Shown piece by piece: positions 35,517 through 42,702 of a stretch of 64,000 nt of DNA (its first letter is position 1; each line of letters starts with the position of its first letter). The DNA lies in assembly GCA_041752235.1 (NCBI GenBank), contig JBGSHM010000013.1, forward strand, positions 1 to 64,000, read 5' to 3'. The position numbers and the translations under genes were made by a program. The notes under the pieces are model-generated. The model worked only from the letters and a program-made list of their open reading frames with translations, had not been told where the DNA came from and made no database searches. Source of the stretch: SpSt-398 sp041752235. GTDB taxonomy: Bacteria > Bacteroidota > Bacteroidia > Chitinophagales > Chitinophagaceae.

Positions 35517-35990
35517 ATGGCAGAAGACCTCATCGTTGCAAAAGGCACCAAGGAAGAACAATACAAGACCCTTATTCCACAGATCGCCGCCCTGATCGAG
35601 GGTGAACCCGATCTGGTGGCCAACCTCGCAAACATCACGGCTGCACTCAAAGAACAGTTTGGTTGGTTATGGACCGGATTCTATCTGGTAAAGGACAATG
35701 AACTCGTTTTAGGACCCTTCCAGGGACCGATCGCCTGTACCCGTATCCGGAAAGGAAAAGGCGTTTGTGGTACAAGTTGGGACCAGGGCCAAACCCTTAT
35801 CGTGGAGGACGTAGAGAAATTCCCCGGGCATATTGCCTGTAGCAGCCTGTCCCGGTCAGAGATCGTGGTTCCTTTGTGGAAGGATGGAACCGTTGTTGGT
35901 GTGCTGGATGTAGACAGCGAACACCTGGCCCATTTTGACGCCACAGACCAGCTTTACCTGGAGCAAATCGTTGCAGGGATTATTTTTTAA
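35517..35990 (+). CDS. msrC: Free methionine-(R)-sulfoxide reductase (GAF domain)
   Basis: 157 residues from the ATG at 35517 (a TTG nine bases upstream is possible). A single GAF domain of the fRMsr/YebR type: GWLWTGFYLV, GPFQGPIACTRI, GKGVCGTSW, HIACSSLSRSEIVVPL, VLDVDSE. The three redox cysteines that define the enzyme (in IACTR, GVCGT and HIACSS) are all present, so catalytic activity is expected. It reduces free Met-R-sulfoxide using thioredoxin. It starts 12 nt after the carboxylate-amine ligase and is probably co-transcribed. Confidence 0.93.
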   Translation: MAEDLIVAKGTKEEQYKTLIPQIAALIEGEPDLVANLANITAALKEQFGWLWTGFYLVKDNELVLGPFQGPIACTRIRKGKGVCGTSWDQGQTLIVEDVEKFPGHIACSSLSRSEIVVPLWKDGTVVGVLDVDSEHLAHFDATDQLYLEQIVAGIIF

Positions 35991-36037
35991 TTTATTAATT
36001 TTGAAAAGAGGCCACCTATCAAAAGCTAAAAGCTAAT

Positions 36038-36061
36038 AGCTAATAGCCATTAGCTTTTTTT
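36038..36061 (+). terminator. Terminator built from AGCTAAT word repeat
   Basis: Iterated AGCTAA and AGCTAAT words (36024-36044) end in a stem AGCTAAT / ATTAGCT (36038-36044, 36049-36055) followed by six or seven T. It lies about 48 nt after the msrC stop and would end that transcript. It is another member of the word-repeat hairpins seen in many gaps of this window. Confidence 0.7.
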
Positions 36062-36073
36062 CAACAAGATCAT

Positions 36074-37126
36074 ATGAAGCAACTGAACCCCATACAGGAC
36101 CCTGTTTACCACCAACCCGAATCTTTCTCAGCCTATGAGCGATTCTGGCTGAATTGGATGAATGATAAAAGGGACCTGTCCTTCTTGCATTTACTCACCC
36201 TGATACATCTCACGGTCATCCCACTGGGATTGATCCTGTTTACACCACTCCTGCAGGGATATTGGTGGTGGATCGCGTATGTGGTGTGGTTCTTTTTAGC
36301 ACAGATCCGGTTGCGTGGCCCCTTTGGACTTATGTTGCATAATATTTCGCACCGGAGGCTATTTAAAAAGAAATTCAATTGGCTCAATAAATATGTGATC
36401 TGGTTTGTATGCCCTTTCTTTGGCCATACACCTGAAACCTATTTTGCTCACCACGTGGGTATGCATCATGAAGAAAACAACATGCCGGATGATGCGAGCA
36501 GTACCCTTCCCTATCAACGTGATTCCTGGAAAGATTTTTTAAAATACTATATCAACTTCCTCTTCCTTGGTTTTCGGGATACATTCGTTTACCTCTTTAC
36601 CCGAAAGAAAAAGAAGTATTACGTTAACCTGACGCTGGGAGAAATGACCTTCTATGCCGTTTGCATCGTGCTTTGCTTTGTCAACCTGAAAGCGGCGCTA
36701 TGGGTATTGATCATCCCATTCCTGGTTTCCCGTCTCATCATGATGCTGGGCAACTGGACCCAACATGCTTTTGTGGATCCCCATGAACCCGAAAACATGT
36801 ACAAGAATTGTTTCAATTGCATCAATACCAATTACAACACCAAATGCTGGAATGATGGGTACCATCTTATCCATCACCTGAAACCAGGTATTCACTATAC
36901 CGATATGCCCGTATTATTTCTGAAAGAAAAAGAAAACATCGTACGGGAAAAATCATTGGTATTCGATGGTGTGCATTATTTGCATCTCTTTCTTTATCTG
37001 ATGACCAGGCGGTATGATAAAATGGCCCGCCATCTCGTCAACATTGAAAACAGTTTCTCTTCAGAGGAAGAAGCCATAAAAGTGCTTCGGGAAAGAACGA
37101 GTAAGTTTCGCCTGAAAGCCGCCTGA
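36074..37126 (+). CDS. Membrane fatty acid desaturase
   Basis: 350 residues with four main hydrophobic segments (LLTLIHLTVIPLGLILF, WWIAYVVWFFLAQI, FYAVCIVLCFVNL, WVLIIPFLVSRLIMML). Iron-binding histidine boxes are placed as in the PF00487 family: HNISHRR (~96-102), HHVGMHH (~127-133) and HLIHHLKPGIHY (~264-275). It would introduce double bonds into acyl chains or hydroxylate lipids in the inner membrane, with the di-iron site facing the cytoplasm. Substrate is not determined. A GNAT acetyltransferase follows after 13 nt. Confidence 0.9.
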   Translation: MKQLNPIQDPVYHQPESFSAYERFWLNWMNDKRDLSFLHLLTLIHLTVIPLGLILFTPLLQGYWWWIAYVVWFFLAQIRLRGPFGLMLHNISHRRLFKKKFNWLNKYVIWFVCPFFGHTPETYFAHHVGMHHEENNMPDDASSTLPYQRDSWKDFLKYYINFLFLGFRDTFVYLFTRKKKKYYVNLTLGEMTFYAVCIVLCFVNLKAALWVLIIPFLVSRLIMMLGNWTQHAFVDPHEPENMYKNCFNCINTNYNTKCWNDGYHLIHHLKPGIHYTDMPVLFLKEKENIVREKSLVFDGVHYLHLFLYLMTRRYDKMARHLVNIENSFSSEEEAIKVLRERTSKFRLKAA

Positions 37127-37139
37127 CGAACTTTTCTCC

Positions 37140-37631
37140 ATGTTAAAAGATATTTTTATAAGACCGATACGCCCAGGTGATAACCCGGCGATCGCCCGTA
37201 TCATTCGTGACAGTCTTACTGAATTTGGTGCCAACCGTCCGGGTACGGTGTACTATGATCCTACTACGGATGCCCTCTTTGAGTTGTTTCAGCAGGAAAG
37301 GTCAGCTTACTGGGTGGCTGAATTGGAGGATCGGATCCTGGGTGGAGCTGGTATCTTCCCTACCCCTGGCCTCGCCACAGATACCTGTGAACTCGTAAAA
37401 ATGTACCTGGTACCCGAAGCCCGTGGCATGGGTTTGGGTAAAAAGATGATTGAAACATGCTTCCACACAGCCCGTGAATTGGGTTATAAAAAAGTCTACC
37501 TCGAAACCATGCCTGAGTTGGAAAAGGCGGTGAAAGTATATGAGAAATTAGGGTTTGATTACTTGCCAGGGCCCCTGGGGAATAGCGGGCATTTTGGTTG
37601 CGGGAAATGGATGCTGAAATCGATTGTTTAG
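37140..37631 (+). CDS. GNAT family N-acetyltransferase
   Basis: 163 residues. GNAT fold: N-terminal strand IFIRPIRPGDNPAIARIIR, motif A with acetyl-CoA loop VKMYLVPEARGMGLGKKMI, and the C-terminal strand KVYEKLGFDYLPGP. The C-terminus (GNSGHFGCGKWMLK) is typical of a broadly distributed bacterial subfamily without a known substrate. It starts 13 nt after the desaturase stop and is likely in the same transcript. Confidence 0.9.
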   Translation: MLKDIFIRPIRPGDNPAIARIIRDSLTEFGANRPGTVYYDPTTDALFELFQQERSAYWVAELEDRILGGAGIFPTPGLATDTCELVKMYLVPEARGMGLGKKMIETCFHTARELGYKKVYLETMPELEKAVKVYEKLGFDYLPGPLGNSGHFGCGKWMLKSIV

Positions 37632-37658
37632 TGGCCAGTAGCGCTCGCCGCAAGAATC

Positions 37659-38276
37659 CTATACCGGAGAAACTTCATATACCGGACTAAACAAGTAAGC
37701 GCGCCCGGTTTTCACTTCCACACACATATATCGTTTCCGTTGTTTCGCACCCCGTTGAAAAACGCGGCCATCTTCTAATTTGAACAAGGCTTTATCCTCC
37801 AGCTCCTCCACCAGTTTCCGGCCATTGGTTTGCTTATCATATTTTCTTAAAATCCGAATCAACCCATCTTCCGCACAACTGCTGGCGGCAGGGCTTCCCA
37901 ATATGCGGTGGAGTTCTGCCTCAATATCCGGAGGAAATAATTTTCGCTGGAGAAAACGCGCCAACAAATGAGAAAAAATCTGTTGCCATTCTTTACCATG
38001 GGCCTGTACCCGGTGCTGGTATTTTTCAAACACCACCAGGTGCGCGATCTCATGAAGGGTGGTGATCAGGAAGGCATAGGGATTGAGATTGCCGTTGACA
38101 CTGATCCGGTGATTTTGCATATCGGTCTTATGCCGGTAATCCCCCAATACCGTTTTTCTTTCACGGGCAATGGTGAGATGTACGTTGTACTGATGCAGGA
38201 AGGCGGATACCTCGTCATAGGTACCCGGAGGGAGAAAGCTGCGTAAACTATCGAGCGGTACTTCTTTTTTAGCCAT
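37659..38276 (-). CDS. SprT-like zinc metalloprotease-type protein
   Basis: 205 residues, cytoplasmic. The zinc motif HEIAH in ITTLHEIAHLVVF with a third ligand in VQAHGKEWQQIF matches the SprT/Spartan-like domain. The C-terminal part (KRYMCVEVKTGRAYLFSPVYEV) is a degenerate zinc-ribbon-like segment. Bacterial SprT proteins are predicted proteases of DNA-bound or stress substrates; activity here is not shown. The start codon overlaps the end of the next minus-strand gene by 8 nt, suggesting coupled translation. Confidence 0.85.
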   Translation of the reverse strand: MAKKEVPLDSLRSFLPPGTYDEVSAFLHQYNVHLTIARERKTVLGDYRHKTDMQNHRISVNGNLNPYAFLITTLHEIAHLVVFEKYQHRVQAHGKEWQQIFSHLLARFLQRKLFPPDIEAELHRILGSPAASSCAEDGLIRILRKYDKQTNGRKLVEELEDKALFKLEDGRVFQRGAKQRKRYMCVEVKTGRAYLFSPVYEVSPV

Positions 38277-38682
38277 GCTTCCTGAGCTTCGACAATTTCA
38301 TCAGGCCGGCCACTTCAAAAAAGGTATAGACCAGGTATAGCCCCATACAGAAGAAAAGCGCAGGCTTATTCAACTGTGCCTTGAATTTGGTGATATACAC
38401 AAGGGCTGCCCCGGCAAACACGATCAGTTTGATCATAAAACTGCCGTACACCGCCCTGAAAAAAGCATGGTTATTCTTCGTGGTAAGCCCCTTACTTCCC
38501 AGCCAATAGGTAAGAAAAGTAACGGCAAACAAGATCAGGTTACCAATGATGAGCACATCGGTGTCAAAGCCCGCTTCTTTCCATCGGGAACTAAAAATCA
38601 GGAAGGCCGCGTTCAATACCATGAACAGGATGATCGCTGGCATAAAGGGCCGGATCACCGGCCGGATGGTGGAGGTTGACAT
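38269..38682 (-). CDS. Small four-helix membrane protein (AtpI-like position)
   Basis: 137 residues with four predicted membrane helices: FMPAIILFMVLNAAFLIF, VLIIGNLILFAVTFLTYWL, SFMIKLIVFAGAALVYI and LFFCMGLYLVYTFFEV. No enzyme motif. In other Bacteroidota a protein with this profile lies between bactofilin and the ATP synthase genes, so an AtpI-like assembly role is possible, but no atp genes appear here. It overlaps the SprT gene and follows bactofilin by 17 nt. Confidence 0.7.
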   Translation of the reverse strand: MSTSTIRPVIRPFMPAIILFMVLNAAFLIFSSRWKEAGFDTDVLIIGNLILFAVTFLTYWLGSKGLTTKNNHAFFRAVYGSFMIKLIVFAGAALVYITKFKAQLNKPALFFCMGLYLVYTFFEVAGLMKLSKLRKHG

Positions 38683-38699
38683 GATAACGGGTGGTCTGT

Positions 38700-39134
38700 T
38701 TACTTGGCCAATTCCGACTCAGGTTCTTCTTCTCTGATCAATGACGGAGTTGAATGATTGGATGGATTGCCCATATGGCACTGTCCATTAAAGGTGGCGG
38801 TGGGTTCTACCTGCAACTTGGTGGCGTAGAGGTTTCCTGAAACCACACAATCACCCCTTAACTGGAGGATATCCTTTACTTTGATATTTCCGGATACCTT
38901 ACCGACTATATCGGCCTGGTTTCCTTCTATATCCCCTTCTACAACTCCGCTGGCCCCGATCACGATCTTGGCACTGCTCCGGATATTTCCGATAATGGTA
39001 CCATCGATCCGAAGATCGCTATTGCTGCTGATGTCCCCTTTAAGGGTAGTGCCCGAACCGATCAAGGTCGTGCCACTGCCAGTGCCATTTGTTTTTTCTG
39101 TACTCATGGTTTCCCTGGATTTGGCGTTAAACAT
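38700..39134 (-). CDS. Bactofilin
   Basis: 144 residues. The bactofilin core (~25-120) shows the repeated short beta-helix turns: TTLKGDISSNSDLRIDGTI, GNIRSSAKIVIGASGVVEG, GNQADIVGKVSGNI. The flanks are short and disordered, with an MFNAK-type N-terminus common in Bacteroidota. Bactofilins polymerise without nucleotide into membrane-associated filaments and localise cell-wall enzymes. The preceding gene (13 nt) encodes a membrane protein resembling the anchor of an M23 peptidase, the usual bactofilin partner. Confidence 0.95.
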   Translation of the reverse strand: MFNAKSRETMSTEKTNGTGSGTTLIGSGTTLKGDISSNSDLRIDGTIIGNIRSSAKIVIGASGVVEGDIEGNQADIVGKVSGNIKVKDILQLRGDCVVSGNLYATKLQVEPTATFNGQCHMGNPSNHSTPSLIREEEPESELAK

Positions 39135-39146
39135 AGATATTTGATT

Positions 39147-39536
39147 TCAATTGTCGAATTCATCCTTTGGTACTTCGATCAAAGTGGTATCCAATACCTG
39201 GTTCATATCCCCCCGCAACAATTTTTGCAACCCCTCAATAAACTGGGTCTGGTTCTTCACCACATTATTCAATGAATCTACCGTGTATTTCATTTCCCGG
39301 TTCTGTCGCTGCTGGCCAAAGTCCTCGTAACCAGGAATATAGTATTTCAACGGTGTAAAAACGATCAAAGCTACTGTCAGCCCCACCAACACTACAAAAA
39401 TGGTGCTAAGCGTGACATAAACACTTAATCGCGATAATTTAAAGGTGACCACCTCCTCATAGGTGTCATCATTCATGATGACCAGCCGGTAGCGGTTGCG
39501 GAGCCTTTTGAGCGTGGACACTTTCTCTGGTTTCAC
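39147..39536 (-). CDS. Bactofilin-associated membrane protein (M23 anchor without peptidase)
   Basis: 129 residues from a GTG. A cytoplasmic basic N-terminus (RNRYRLVIMNDDTYEEV), one transmembrane helix (~34-60, VYVTLSTIFVVLVGLTVALIVF), then TPLKYYIPGYEDF and a short periplasmic coil. In many Bacteroidota this N-terminal region is continued by a LytM/M23 endopeptidase domain, giving ~280-320 residues. Here the frame ends after KDEFDN, with no peptidase domain and no frameshifted continuation before bactofilin starts 12 nt later. It could be a natural anchor-only adaptor or a truncation. Confidence 0.75.
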   Translation of the reverse strand: MKPEKVSTLKRLRNRYRLVIMNDDTYEEVVTFKLSRLSVYVTLSTIFVVLVGLTVALIVFTPLKYYIPGYEDFGQQRQNREMKYTVDSLNNVVKNQTQFIEGLQKLLRGDMNQVLDTTLIEVPKDEFDN

Positions 39537-39640
39537 GTAGATTGATTAGCGGTTAAAGTTAACAAAAATCGAACCTTTTATTTCCTTGTTAATCAAAAAT
39601 TTATAATGAGAAAAATCGGGGGTTCGACATAATAAAATAT

Positions 39641-39671
39641 TTGATTTTCAGTTATTAAGAATTTAGATTTG
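39641..39671 (+). promoter_or_regulatory. Bacteroidota-type promoter of porW
   Basis: TTG at 39641-39643 (part of TTTG), a 20-nt spacer, and TAGATTTG at 39664-39671 match the TTTG / TAnnTTTG consensus. The ATG of porW is only 7 nt after the -7 box, so the transcript would start at or a few bases before the start codon. Confidence 0.65.
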
Positions 39672-39678
39672 GCCGGAC

Positions 39679-42633
39679 ATGCGCGCATCCCGTTATTTTC
39701 TCCTGACCGTGGTTCTATTTTGGCTTAGCCAGTCCGCACTGGCTCAGTTAGGCATTTCCTTTGATATCAAAAAACCCCGCGAATACGAGGAAAGGGTCCT
39801 CCGCTCCGAAAGGTCGGAAGAAAAGAAATTCACCCTCCCCCGGCGTTTCATGCAGAATACCACCACCCGGTACAACTTCTTTTTCAATGCCAATAATACC
39901 CTGAATGAAGTGATTGCCCAGGCAAAATCACAGCATCAGGACGATTTTACCACCCTCCTGCCGTTTTACAACTACAGCCTTGAAAACACCTCCGCCAATC
40001 GCCTTCAGTTGGATTCGATCATCAGCCGGTCATCTACCGGACTGGTCCTGCATGACCTTCGCAACGATTGGGCCGACAACTTATACCTCTTGATCGGGGC
40101 CGCTTATTACCTGCGAAAAGATTTTGATTCCGCTGCCCTCACCTTCCAGTTTATCAACTATGCCTTCGCCCCCAAGGAGAAAGACGGGTATTACCAGGTC
40201 ATCGGTAGCCGGTTTGATGGTAACAGCGCCATGTCCATCGCCACCAAAGAAAAGACAAACCTTCCTAAAAAAATATTTGCTGAACCCCCTAGTCGTAACG
40301 ATGCGTTCATCTGGCAGATCCGCACCTTCATGGCGCGTAAAGCCTTTGCCGAAGCTGCCAGCCTGATCGTTACCCTCCGAAACGACCCTTCCTTCCCCAA
40401 TCGATTGCAGAATGACCTGAACGAGGTTCAGGCACTCTGGTATTACGAACAACAACAATGGGACAGCGCCGCGGTGTATCTCGAAAAAGCGCTGGACAAT
40501 GCCCCCACCAAAAAAGAAAGGGCCCGTTGGGAATTCCTGGCTGCCCAATTGTATGAAGGGGGAAAACAATACGACAAGTCGAGAGCGTTGTATGAAAAAG
40601 TAATCAGCCACACCACTGATCCCGTCATGGAGATCTATGCCCGGCTGAATTCGATCCGCACGAATAAAGACAATGAGCAAGATTATACCGACAGAAATAT
40701 CACTGAACTGTTGAAGATGGCCCGCAAGGATAAGTTTGTGGACTACCGCGATATCCTATTTTTTACCATCGGACAAATGGAATTGGAAAGAGGCCGTACC
40801 AATGAAGCCATGGCCTACATTGAAGAAAGTACCCGCTATAGCAGCAATAACCCGGCCCAACGAACGCGTGCCTTTATGCTGCTGGGTGACCTGGCCTTTC
40901 GGCAAAAACAATATCGTCGCTCCTCTTCCTATTACGACAGCATCGCCATTACCAGCCTGAGTATGCAGGATGGCCAGCAATTCATGGAAAGAAAAACGAT
41001 GCTGGGTATCGTGGCCAAACAGATCGATATCATTGAACGGCAGGATAGCCTTTTGCGCCTGGCTAACTTACCAGAAGAAGAGCGGAATGAATTCATACGA
41101 AAGATGGTGAAGCAACTTCGCCGGCAACAAGGGTTGAAAGAAGATGAAAGAACCAGCACACCCCTTCCCGGAAATGAAGCCCCCGCAGCGAATGACCTTT
41201 TTGGCGCGGGCAATGCAAAAGGAGAATGGTACTTCTATAACGCAACTTTACGCACCAAAGGCGAAGCGGATTTCAGGACCCGCTGGGGAAACCGTCCCAA
41301 TGCAGACAATTGGCGAAGGGTTTCAGCGGTAAACCTGGCAAGCCGCTTACCCGAAATGGGCGATCGTGGCCAGGTCAGCCCCGATGGTCCTCCCTCCATT
41401 GAAATTCCACTGACCTTTGAGGGCCTGTTGGCCCAGGTACCGCTCACGGATGAAAAGAAAAAAATAGCCCAGGATTCCCTGCAAAAGGCCTTGTTTGAAT
41501 TGGGAAAAGCCTATGCCGAAAAAATAGAAGATTGTGGTTTCTCTGTTCAAACACTCGACAGGCTCCGCACCCAATTTCCTTCCTTTGAACCCATGGATGA
41601 GGTCTTATTCCTGTTGCATTATTGCCTCAAGCGTTCCGGGAATGATGAACAGGCGCAGTCCCTGTTTCAACAATTACAAAAGAATTATCCCGAGAGCAAG
41701 TATGCCAGTCAATTGATACCAGGCAAAAAACCGGAACTGGATAAACCTGCCAAGTCAAATCCCGTCAGTGTGGAATATGAAAAGATCTATGAACTTTTCA
41801 TTGAAGGGGATTTTGAGCAAGCTGTTGCCCGCAAGAAAAAAGCAGACAGTTTATACGGCTCCAACTATTGGACCCCCCAATTATTATACATCGAAGCCAT
41901 CTATCATATCCGTCAGCGGGAGGATGCCATCGCGATGAATGCGCTTCATACCATCATCAACAAATATCCCGATCATGTCCTGTCCGAAAGGTCAAGACAA
42001 TTGATTTCGGTATTGGGTCGCCGCAAGGAGATTGAAGAAGAACTGGGTAAATTGCCCAACCCGGATGATTCAGGCATGGTCGTCCAAACACCGGCCACGA
42101 CCCAGGTGACACCCCCGGTCATATCCTCCAATGCACCGCCATTGAACCAACCAAACCTTCCCAAACAGGGGCAGGACAGCCTGATCGCAAAAAGACCGGT
42201 AATGGATACGGTGAAAAAAGTACCGGCCATGGAAGCGCCGCCGAATGCCATCTACGCGCACAAGGAAGACCAGCCTCATTATGTGATGCTGATCCTCTAC
42301 AAAGTGGATAAGGTTTGGGGTAATGAAACAAATAGTGCCTTTACCCGCTATAACCGGGAAAAACCGGCTAACCGCAACCTGGCCAATACCTTGATCGAAT
42401 TGGATCCGGATACCAAACTGCTTCTGATCGGCACCTTTGAGAATGCCTCCCTCGCCGTGCAATACCTGACCGAAACCCGGCCACTGGCCCCTTCCCGGAT
42501 CGTGCCCTGGCTGACTCCCTCCAAATACACCTTCTCCCTGATCAGCAGCTCCAACCTGGAATTGTTAAAACAGAAGAAAGCCGTAGGGGAATATCAGATG
42601 TATATCCAAGGAATTTACCAGGGGAAATTTTAA
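39679..42633 (+). CDS. porW: Type IX secretion TPR protein PorW/SprE
   Basis: 984 residues with signal peptide FLLTVVLFWLSQSALAQ. It has no lipobox cysteine, whereas characterised PorW is a lipoprotein. The early region has the family pattern TTRYNFFFNANNTLNE, FTTLLPFYNY and DNLYLLIGAAYYLRKDFDSA. Tetratricopeptide repeats extend over ~110-480 and ~600-790, with a Pro-rich linker (~800-860) and a C-terminal SPOR-like region (~870-984). PorW/SprE connects outer-membrane and PorKN-ring parts of the type IX system and is needed for secretion and gliding. The assignment is from motif resemblance; a generic large TPR protein is the alternative. A class A PBP gene follows after 69 nt. Confidence 0.75.
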   Translation: MRASRYFLLTVVLFWLSQSALAQLGISFDIKKPREYEERVLRSERSEEKKFTLPRRFMQNTTTRYNFFFNANNTLNEVIAQAKSQHQDDFTTLLPFYNYSLENTSANRLQLDSIISRSSTGLVLHDLRNDWADNLYLLIGAAYYLRKDFDSAALTFQFINYAFAPKEKDGYYQVIGSRFDGNSAMSIATKEKTNLPKKIFAEPPSRNDAFIWQIRTFMARKAFAEAASLIVTLRNDPSFPNRLQNDLNEVQALWYYEQQQWDSAAVYLEKALDNAPTKKERARWEFLAAQLYEGGKQYDKSRALYEKVISHTTDPVMEIYARLNSIRTNKDNEQDYTDRNITELLKMARKDKFVDYRDILFFTIGQMELERGRTNEAMAYIEESTRYSSNNPAQRTRAFMLLGDLAFRQKQYRRSSSYYDSIAITSLSMQDGQQFMERKTMLGIVAKQIDIIERQDSLLRLANLPEEERNEFIRKMVKQLRRQQGLKEDERTSTPLPGNEAPAANDLFGAGNAKGEWYFYNATLRTKGEADFRTRWGNRPNADNWRRVSAVNLASRLPEMGDRGQVSPDGPPSIEIPLTFEGLLAQVPLTDEKKKIAQDSLQKALFELGKAYAEKIEDCGFSVQTLDRLRTQFPSFEPMDEVLFLLHYCLKRSGNDEQAQSLFQQLQKNYPESKYASQLIPGKKPELDKPAKSNPVSVEYEKIYELFIEGDFEQAVARKKKADSLYGSNYWTPQLLYIEAIYHIRQREDAIAMNALHTIINKYPDHVLSERSRQLISVLGRRKEIEEELGKLPNPDDSGMVVQTPATTQVTPPVISSNAPPLNQPNLPKQGQDSLIAKRPVMDTVKKVPAMEAPPNAIYAHKEDQPHYVMLILYKVDKVWGNETNSAFTRYNREKPANRNLANTLIELDPDTKLLLIGTFENASLAVQYLTETRPLAPSRIVPWLTPSKYTFSLISSSNLELLKQKKAVGEYQMYIQGIYQGKF

Positions 42634-42702
42634 ACATTTCTTTTCAATATATCCCCCCGCGTTTTGTTAGTTTTGAGATAGCGAACTAAACCTGAGAACA
42701 CC

